DNA of 64,000 bases from Papilionanthe hookeriana x Papilionanthe teres. Taxonomy: Eukaryota > Streptophyta > Magnoliopsida > Asparagales > Orchidaceae. Location: assembly GCA_022702705.1 (NCBI GenBank), contig CM040424.1, positions 140,975,665 to 141,039,664 on the forward strand, read 5' to 3'. Numbering within the stretch: position 1 is the first letter of the stretch; every line of letters begins with the position of its first letter. Made by a program: the position numbers and the translations under genes. Below, one piece after another: positions 56,427 to 64,000 of this stretch. Under the pieces are notes generated by a model. The model was not told where the DNA came from, did not search any database, and saw only the letters and a program-made list of their open reading frames with translations.

Positions 56427-58499
56427 TGTCGGCATATTTTTAGGTTGAGTGTTGTATTTTTGAAAAAGAGGTCGCCTACAGAAATTATTGGCGAATTTTT
56501 AATTTAATTTAAATAAATAATTTGAAAAGTAGTTTTTGATTTTTAAAATAATTTTAAGATATGAAATCAAACCGATCTCACATCCCAAATAGTTTATATA
56601 AACGAGCACCGCATCACAAACCGTGTATCTATCCCAAAGAATAGACACACTGCTTGATGATGGGGCTCGGTTAAATAAACTAGGAGATTTGTGTCATCCG
56701 TTTGGTACTGCGAACCAATTTTATAAGCCGACAAATTCCCCTGCTTAATATAAATGAATTAAACAGGGTTCATATTACCAGGGTTCTTAAAGTTCCCTAT
56801 AAGGACAAGCCCCTATAGTTAATTACATCTTAAATGACGGGAATCATTTAAGAAAACTCTCGATAATGATCAGTGGTTTTACACTTAAGAATTTCAAAGT
56901 TTGAGGTTTTCAAAGGATTGAATTTTGGAAATTCAAAAGGGAATGACTCAAAATTTGGAACAATTTTTTTTTGAGGATCCAAAGGAAGAGAAGTAGGAGA
57001 AGCTGAGGATTCAAGAAGAATCTTGGCAACTTCCCAAACTATCCTATTGTTTGGCTCGGTTTTAAGGAAATCCTAATAATATTTGATATTTCAATTTTGC
57101 CAATTTTAATTAATTAGGACTTATATTCGTTTGACATAATCATACAATTAGCCTAGAAAAGGTGAGGATTCATATCATACCGAAAGACTACCTCGGAGTC
57201 TTAAGACCGGTTAGGGCTTAATTTACACGACATGATCATGCGAATGTCTAACGAAGAGTTGAGGATTTATGTTGCACTTGACAAACCACCTCGAAGTCCT
57301 ATGGCTTGGTTGTTTAAATTCTAGGAAAGTTTTGCTGAAGTAGATCCGAGTTTCGCTGATGACGATGGCCGAGCTGCCCACCATGCTCCAAGCTCCTTGT
57401 TGTTGTAGAGGTTTAGTTTTAGAAGTCATAAATCAGGAGATGAGAGAAGTGTTTTGGTTTAGAGAAAATCTTAAAATTCTAGTGTTTTTAATATTTTAAT
57501 TAAAACAAATCTTAAAGTTGTTTAAACAGAACCGATTAAGATCCCACGGTTCCGTCATCCCGGCACCTTTATTTTCATCGAATTCACTTAGTCCAGATGA
57601 ATTTGCTAAACTCAATTGAATGAGTTCCACACCTTCATTTAGACCGTGGGAAATCCCGTTAGCAACACGTGGGTTACATCATCCGAGGTATTCCCGATCA
57701 TTCAACAAGACGTTTTAATTTAGTTGTAATTATAGTTTTGTGTTCTGTTTGTGATTAAATTTTGAGTTGTTTTATATTTTGAAATGTTGTGGCGGTGATT
57801 TTATCTAGTAATGACTTTTAATTTAGTTTTGGTTTTAGTTCAGGGACTATCCTAAAGGTTTTGGTTTTTATGCAACAGTTGTTTATCATGCAAGAAAAGT
57901 AAAGTGCATTTGCAATAAAGTAAATTGCAATAAAATAAAAGCGTACCTGGAGGGTCTTCCCATCATCCCAAGCTGCACTTAAAACACATGTTAAGGCATT
58001 TAAATATTTCAACAAGTACCTAGGTAAAGCTAAGGGAAAGGTTTTGGTTGTCTATCAAAGTCTTAATCTTATAGCTAGTCATCTCCTATGACATCTAGGT
58101 TCTTGTATTTTGATTTAAGGACGATTTTCTTCATCAAAGAATAATTAAGTTCAATTGTTCTTATAAACATCCTATCATATTGAGAAAGTGCTTAAGACTA
58201 GTCTTAAACATCTTTTCAATACCTCTAGGATTGTTTTAAGTCCAAGAGAATTTAATTATACAAGTGAATTAATCATCCGGGAGTTTAAGTTTTGTTCTTT
58301 TGCTCATTGAACTAGGATGTTTGAATATCCTATGAATGAGGTGACACTTCACTAAATACTCCACTTAGGAGTTATGATAACAAGAGCTTTTAAGGGCAAA
58401 TTGATGTTTAAGTGATTTGTGATTTAATTTAATTTTAATTAATGGGTTTAAGTTTGGAATAGTGTTCAAGTTGTTTTAGATTTATTTTGAATTCTTTAT

Positions 58500-58860
58500 G
58501 TCTTAAGTGATATTATATTTAATTCAATTCAATTTAATTTAATTTAATTTAATTTAATTTAATTTGGTTTAGTTTAATTTTAATTTAATTTAATTTTAAT
58601 TTTAATTTAATTTTAATTTTATTTTAATTTAATTTTATTTTTATATTAATTTAATTTAATATGTTTTAATTTAATTTAATTTCACTTGAATTTACTTTGA
58701 TTTAATTGTGATTTAATTTAATTTTAATTTGATTTAATTTTTTTTTATTTTTAATGTTTTTTTTATGATGATTTAATTTAATTGTTAAGGTATTAATTTA
58801 ATTGAAATTTTGATTTAATTTAGTTTAAATGTTTTAATTTTAATTTAATTTAATGATTAA
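58500..58860 (-). repeat. TTTAA/AATTT microsatellite in A2
   Basis: Complementary counterpart of the A1 microsatellite at 6,060-6,460, with different substitutions and length. Confidence 0.9.
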
Positions 58861-60639
58861 GTCTTTTAGTATTTTAAATCTTGAGTTTGGATTATCATTT
58901 TAGTTGGGAATTAAATATTATTGAAGTGATTAATTTAGGGACTCTTTAATTAAAGAATAAATGTCTTCTTAATAATATCCCTATTTTAATAATTTCAAAA
59001 ATTTTTTCTTAATCTTCCAAATTTAATTAATTAATTGATTAAGGTTTACTTTAATTAATCTTAAAAATAATTGATGGGTCTCTACCCTTTAATTATTTAA
59101 ATTTCAATCATCCAAATCAGATTAGGATCAAATATTTTACTCTTTCATTTTATTAAGCCTAAAATTTTAATTAAGGGTTAAAATTTTAATTACCATTTTG
59201 CCCTTCAAGCTTAATAATTCCATAACTCACTAAATTGAGCTTAAATGAATTTGAAATTTTTATGTGACTTCACTCACATGTCAATTAAGACATTAGAGGA
59301 GAAAATGTGATTTTTCTGTATTTAATTTATTTATATAATTATTTTTTGTGGAAAATAGGGATTTTCAAGGAAAATTCAATAAGATGACCAAGGGAATTTT
59401 TCTGTCCTTAAGAAAATTATGGAGTACTCCTAATGACGGGAGGACCATTTGGACTAATTTTGGTGATTTTTTGAATTATATTTTATTTATTAGAATTATT
59501 TTGAATTTTGGAGCATTAATTAATTAATTAAAGTAAAATTAAAGTTAAAAAATGGATTTTATATTTTTATTAAATCTCTCTGACCTGAAGGAGTTCAGAG
59601 AAATAAATTTTTTATTTTTCTCATTTTTCTTTGATTTATTAGAATTATTTTAGGGAAAAGGTTGGAAAATACATTTTTTTATATTAAAAAATTACATTAA
59701 GCCTTTAAAATTCAGTATCTTACCCTAGGGACTTAAGAAAAATATTTGGTTTGTTCCTAAATGATTAAAATTCAAAATGTGACATTTTGGTGATTTTTAA
59801 TATTTTTTTTTGATTTTTATTATTTTTTAATTATTAAAAATATTAAAATAATGATAAAAATCAACTTTTTTAGAAAATTACAATTTTAATTTTACTAAGT
59901 TCCTCTGATATCAGAGAAGCTCCAAAACCATTTTTGTGAATTTTTGGAAAGTATTTTGTGAGTTATGAATTTTTAAAGTTTGATTTTACCCATTTGTGCT
60001 TAAGAGGCTTAATCAACCCATTTGGTGGGGTTAATCAAGTCTAATTGGTTTCAAATTTTTATGTGGTGTTCTCCTATCCCTAGAGGACAGTGGAGAATTG
60101 TTTTTAAGTTAATTTGATGGATGGTTAACCCTAATTAATTAAAGTTCAATTTTGGGTATTTAGGCTAATTAGGGTTGTTCAAAGTGAATTAACTCAAAAC
60201 TTATTTTTCCTAGTGTCCTTTGGTCATAAGAAATATCACCAAATTTTTCTAGAATTTATTTTTCAACATGCTAATTATTGTAATTAAAATACTCAAAACA
60301 GTTGCATGAACTTGAAAAATCAATAACTTCCCACAGGGATGGCCTCTGACCTTGGAAAATTCAGGGAATGTTCACAAGTTCAGGGGCTTCAAAAGCCCTA
60401 TGGTCTCATGCTTTGGTGAATTGTTTACATGCATGGAGAATTAAAATAGTCGAGAGACTAAATAAATCATTAAAAATAAAATACTTGATGAAATGATTTA
60501 ATTTCTTTTCCACATTATTCTCCTCTGTTCACCGAGCAAGAGGGAATTTTTATTTTATTTTTAGGATTTTTCTACACAAAGTTATGAATTTTTGAAGTTA
60601 TGGTAATTAAATAAATAGAAAAATGGCCTATTTTCCTAC

Positions 60640-60840
60640 TTATCCACGCGGTGCCACGCCATCCTCGGCAGCTCCGAAAGGCCACGCGGCGCGCTCTGAT
60701 TCGGCGCCGCCATCTGACTCAGCCATCCCGGGACCCGCCTTTCACGTAACATCTTCTGGTCCGAAAAGATCCAAGCTGTCCATCCGATACACGCGCGATC
60801 CAATGGCTCCCAGTCATCGTCTACGACTGGTGTGAACCCG
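60640..60840 (-). promoter_or_regulatory. CpG-rich core of A2
   Basis: Words include CCACGCGGTGCCACGCC and GGCCACGCGGCGCGC. A short frame (60,623-60,835) crosses it but has no counterpart frame in A1. Confidence 0.4.
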
Positions 60841-60904
60841 TGACCCTAGACCTTCTAACCGTAATTTCTCACTCGATTCTCAACGGATTTATGTGTTCTT
60901 ATAC

Positions 60905-60945
60905 TCTATGGATTCGTCTTGAAGAGACAAACACATCCATACGGT
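60905..60945 (-). promoter_or_regulatory. Conserved hairpin block of A2
   Basis: The plus strand shows TTCGTCT-TGAAG-AGACAAA (60,913-60,931), the A1 stem with one mismatch, beside CCATACGGT. It is in the same position relative to the CpG core. Confidence 0.55.
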
Positions 60946-61999
60946 AAACATGCATTGAAATTAACTCAAACTAGATGGAGAATCTCTGTAAGCTCGGGAA
61001 GAAGAGTGAGTCCATACCTTTGCTCAGAGAAGTGAAGCTTCAATCCGAGGGTTGTGTCACGTTCGATTGGGTCCAAGCAAGCTCCGGATGAAGTCCCTTG
61101 GCACAGTGAATTGCCTAGGTACAAAAGTGACCACGAGTTGATCACAAAGCTTGGAGGCTGGAAGCAATGGCTGGCCTGGTGAGGGGGCTTTTGCTGGGAA
61201 ACTTCTCCTCTTGGTCTGGTGAAGGTGTAGAGTCAATCAATTTGAGGATTGACTCACTGTAGTGAAGTGTCCTGGTTTTGGGCTTGGATTTCAACTCTGA
61301 AATTGAGCTCACCGAGAGGAAATGGCAGGGGGATTTCAGTGGGGATCAAGTTCTCTATGTGTAGAGAGTGGTCTGGGATGATTTTGACGGGGGTTTCGGT
61401 AAGGTTTGGTTCGGCACTTCTCTCGGCCGAGAGGAGGGGGTGTTTAAATAGGAGAGGCTGGAGGGCCTCCTGGGGGGTTCAAGGGTTGGGATCAGCTTGC
61501 TCGGTGAGGAGAAGAACAGCTGCAGGTGGCCATTTGGAGTGAGGCAGCTCAGCAAGGTGGAATTCCAAAATTTGGCTCCTCCTAAGGTCTCGGCCATGGT
61601 GTTTTCCGGCGATCCAGGCGACTGGCCGGTAGGCATGGGTCACCCTCAGGTTCAGGTGAGTCAGGGCTTGGGTTTAGTGTAGGCAATTGGGCTTTGCCAT
61701 GTGTAAAAAACTTGGATTAAAATGGCATGGGGAAGAGGCCATTTTGGCTTGATTTGGTCCAAGCTATGGTTTGGGTTGGGTTCACCTTCCCATGACCTGG
61801 TTTTAGGCTGAGAGGATCATGTGAGTCAACCTACCAAAGGTAGTGAAGTCCACATCAAGAATTAGGTGGCAAAGTATGGTTTAGAATGTATCATGTTTAA
61901 GGTAAAAAAAGATTTAAAAAGGTTTAAGAAAGAGATCCCCTCTCTTGACATTAATGGTTTGGTGAGGTGGAAAGTAGATTCCATGGCTCTCTTGGCTCC

Positions 62000-63280
62000 C
62001 ATGTGGCTCATGCATGGCTTCATGGCTCATATATGGCTTAGGAAAAGTTGTCTCACTTGCATGAGAAAGGGTGTTGGAATTTTTTATGGATTTAAGGAGA
62101 ATTGTCATAAGGCTTGATTTGGATTTATTTGGGGATAGATTTTAGAACTTAGGAAGTGTTTTAAATCAAAGGGATGATGAGAGGAATTTCATGTGGGCTT
62201 TGTCATGGACTTTGGGCTTTTGAACTTGCTTTGGATGGGCTTTTTAAGAAGGCCTAAGGAAGTGGGCCTTAGGTTTTTTTTAAAATAAGTTTATGGATGA
62301 GAATTTTTTAAAAGGTTGGGCCAAATAATTGTTGGGTTTGGTTTAGGGATGTGTCATGAGTGATTTGAAATGAATTTGAGGTGGTTTGGGTTTGAATTGG
62401 GTTGGATTTGGGCTTCTTTGGTAAAGGGGCCAATATAGGTCAAATTGGGCTTATTTGGGCCAATGTTGGGCTAGGATTGAAATTGATGTAAAATTAATGT
62501 TGGGAAATGTTTATGGGAGTGTTTCAAAGAGGTTTCAACTTTGGTTGGATTTTGGTTTTGGGACTTGGGCTTATTTGGGTTAGGTTTGGGTTTAGGTCAA
62601 AATTGGGCTTTTTGGTTTTGGGTTGAATTTGAGTGGGGTTTGGGTTCAAATTTTGGGCAAATCATGTTAGTTTTTTGTTTGTGGGGATGTTAGGGAAGGT
62701 TTAGGGTCAATTGGAGTTGAATTGGTTTGGTTTGGGCTAAGTTTGGGTCATGAGTCCAAATTGGGCTTTAAGGTCAAAAGTGAAATTGGATTCAAATGTC
62801 AATCAAATTGGACTTGGATTTGGTCTAGATTGATATTGTGGATATCAATTTGAAGTTTAGAATTGAATTGGACCAAAATTGGGGTCAATTGGGTAGATTT
62901 AGTTTGACATTGGGTTCACTTGGGTTAAGAATGGGCAAAATTGGGGGTTTTGTTAAAAGTGGGATAAATTGACAAAATTGGCCCATGGTGTAGTTAGACA
63001 AAATGAAATTAGGAATATTTGGGATTTTTGTAATTTTCTGGGAATTTTCTGAATTTTTGGATTTTTTTGGCTAAGAGGGGCATTTTGGGTATTTGGAGGG
63101 TATTGGGGGGTATTTTTGGAATTTTTGGTATTTTTGGCTATGGATGATCAATTGGATTGGTGAGGAATTGTTCAAGGTTAATTTTGGGGAATTTTGGGTG
63201 ATTTGGAAATTTTGGAGGATTTGGGCAATTTTAAAGGCTTTTGGTAGGTTTGATAGGTGTAGGGTTCCCGGGGTCAAAAA
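62000..63280 (-). repeat. G-rich tract in A2 (plus strand), counterpart of the C-rich tract
   Basis: The plus strand has repeated GGG runs spaced by short A/T stretches, for example around 62,560-62,660 and GTATTGGGGGGTATT near 63,100. The strand opposite the LTR sense strand is thus G-rich and could form quadruplexes. Confidence 0.7.
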
Positions 63281-63834
63281 TTGAAATTTTGGAAGAATGA
63301 AGATTGATCAAATATGAGTGAAATGGAATCACTTTGACTGAGCCATGAAGCCATGTTAAGCCTATATGAGCCAAGAGAGGACTCATTTAAGGCATTCACT
63401 ATGTTGTTCCTAACCCTCTTAGCCAGGGGCTTAGGGGTTAAGGTCCATACATATGAATTACCTACATGAGTCAAGGAGTCAAGTTGGGTATGGGTGTGAT
63501 TTTAGGATTTGGATTGTGTGTGAGAGAGTGTAGAGTATGAGTGTAGAGAGTGTGTAAGTCAACCCTCACCAGACCAAGCCACCCAGGGTGGTCCTAAGGC
63601 CAAAGAGTCCTATAGGGAACTCATCCTTTAAACCTTCACTTTTGATCTCAACCCTCTAGGTGATTAGGGGTCTACAATCAAGCTTGTGGGGTTTACAGGG
63701 AGAAAAGAAGTGGTTTAAATTTCTGAAGGATGGGTCCCAATTCTAGTCCTCTAAGATAGTCAAAGGAAAAGCCTAAGGCTAGATCCTAAGCACTAAAGAG
63801 GGAAGAGAAGACCTCATAAAAAATGAGGTCAACA

Positions 63835-64000
63835 AATGGACCCTCAATAGGTATGGTGTGCTAACCAAGCACAACGCGCGTATTGGCGTTAACTGAAGAG
63901 ATCAACAGAACCAAAACAGATGTCCAAGTGACAAACTTAGGACGAAGTGTAAGAAATTTCCACTGGGGAGTATCAGGTAAATCTCCAAGACTGAAGATTC
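63835..64000 (-). other. Internal region of the element whose 3' LTR is A2 (partial)
   Basis: TATTGGCGTTAACTGAAGAG (from 63,881) matches the flank of B3 at the same 47-bp distance from the LTR. On the minus strand TTGAGGGTCCATT lies just before the LTR start and may hold a weak polypurine tract. The rest has no recognised feature and continues off the window. Confidence 0.65.

Larger units (their letters stand above)
56427..63834 (-). mobile_element. Type A giant LTR (A2), 7,408 bp, complete, reverse
   Basis: On the plus strand it runs TGTCGGCATATTTTT...TGAGGTCAACA, the complement of A1 from end to end. Order in reverse: conserved end (56,427-58,490), AATTA-type microsatellite (58,500-58,860), AT-rich body (58,870-60,620), CpG core (60,640-60,840), hairpin block (60,905-60,945), mixed segment (60,960-61,700), G-rich tract (62,000-63,280) and start segment (63,285-63,834). 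Flanks are AGGCC on the left and AATGG on the right, so there is no target duplication. The right flank matches the internal flank at 51,380, making this a 3' LTR whose element continues off the window. Confidence 0.87.

Noticed and set aside
62560..62660. TTTGGGTTTAGG-like words as an interstitial telomere tract
   Set aside because: There is no perfect TTTAGGG tandem run; the words are part of the general G-rich tract.

Overview
The window is plant nuclear repeat DNA. It is a nest of Ty3/gypsy (Metaviridae) LTR retrotransposons of the Athila and Tat/Ogre lineages, and I find no host gene, tRNA, rRNA or CRISPR. The Athila-style pol, the tRNA-Asp-type primer binding site, the Tat-type pol with a second RNase H-like domain, and the nesting depth all point to a land plant with a large genome, probably a flowering plant. 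I cannot name the species. Every polyprotein seen here is broken by stops and frameshifts.

Main element: 17,380-28,201 is a complete but dead Athila-type element. It has two ~1.6-kb LTRs, a primer binding site, gag, protease, RT, RNase H, integrase, a post-pol ORF, a polypurine tract and a 5-bp target duplication (ATGAA). An LTR of the same family (1-1,092 plus 8,567-9,037) starts off the left edge and is split by another insertion. A related Athila subfamily in reverse orientation supplies LTRs at 13,256-14,730 and 37,331-38,875 and pol pieces at 38,876-39,651 and 47,914-48,745.

Giant LTRs: most of the rest consists of non-coding blocks starting TGTTGACCTCA and ending (C/T)CGACA. Type A: 1,093-8,566 (7,474 bp, flanked by GGGTA), 56,427-63,834 (7,408 bp, reverse), and pieces at 9,038-9,959 and 10,219-13,255. 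Type B: 39,652-47,908 (8,257 bp, flanked by CATAT), 15,238-17,379 continued at 28,207-30,570, and 48,746-51,379 (reverse). TG..CA ends with 5-bp duplications and no internal terminal repeat are what a solo LTR shows. Two reverse copies (edges 51,379 and 63,834) run instead into a shared flank, in which the same motif lies 47 bp from the LTR edge. In the type B case this flank leads into ~3 kb of tandem repeats and then a Tat-type integrase C-terminus. My reading is that these are 7.4-8.3-kb LTRs of a Tat/Ogre-like retrotransposon, which would be exceptionally long. This is the main discovery candidate.

Other parts: 30,575-36,852 is a decayed Tat/Ogre-type polyprotein in reverse. 51,380-54,440 holds two long tandem arrays (~109 and ~170 bp units) in the 3' untranslated part of a giant-LTR element. 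54,716-56,426 is unassigned DNA with three short tandem arrays.

Insertion order: type A entered an Athila LTR that itself sits in another type A LTR. A type B solo LTR entered the codons of an Athila RT catalytic motif. The intact Athila element entered a type B LTR. Both lineages have therefore been active alternately.
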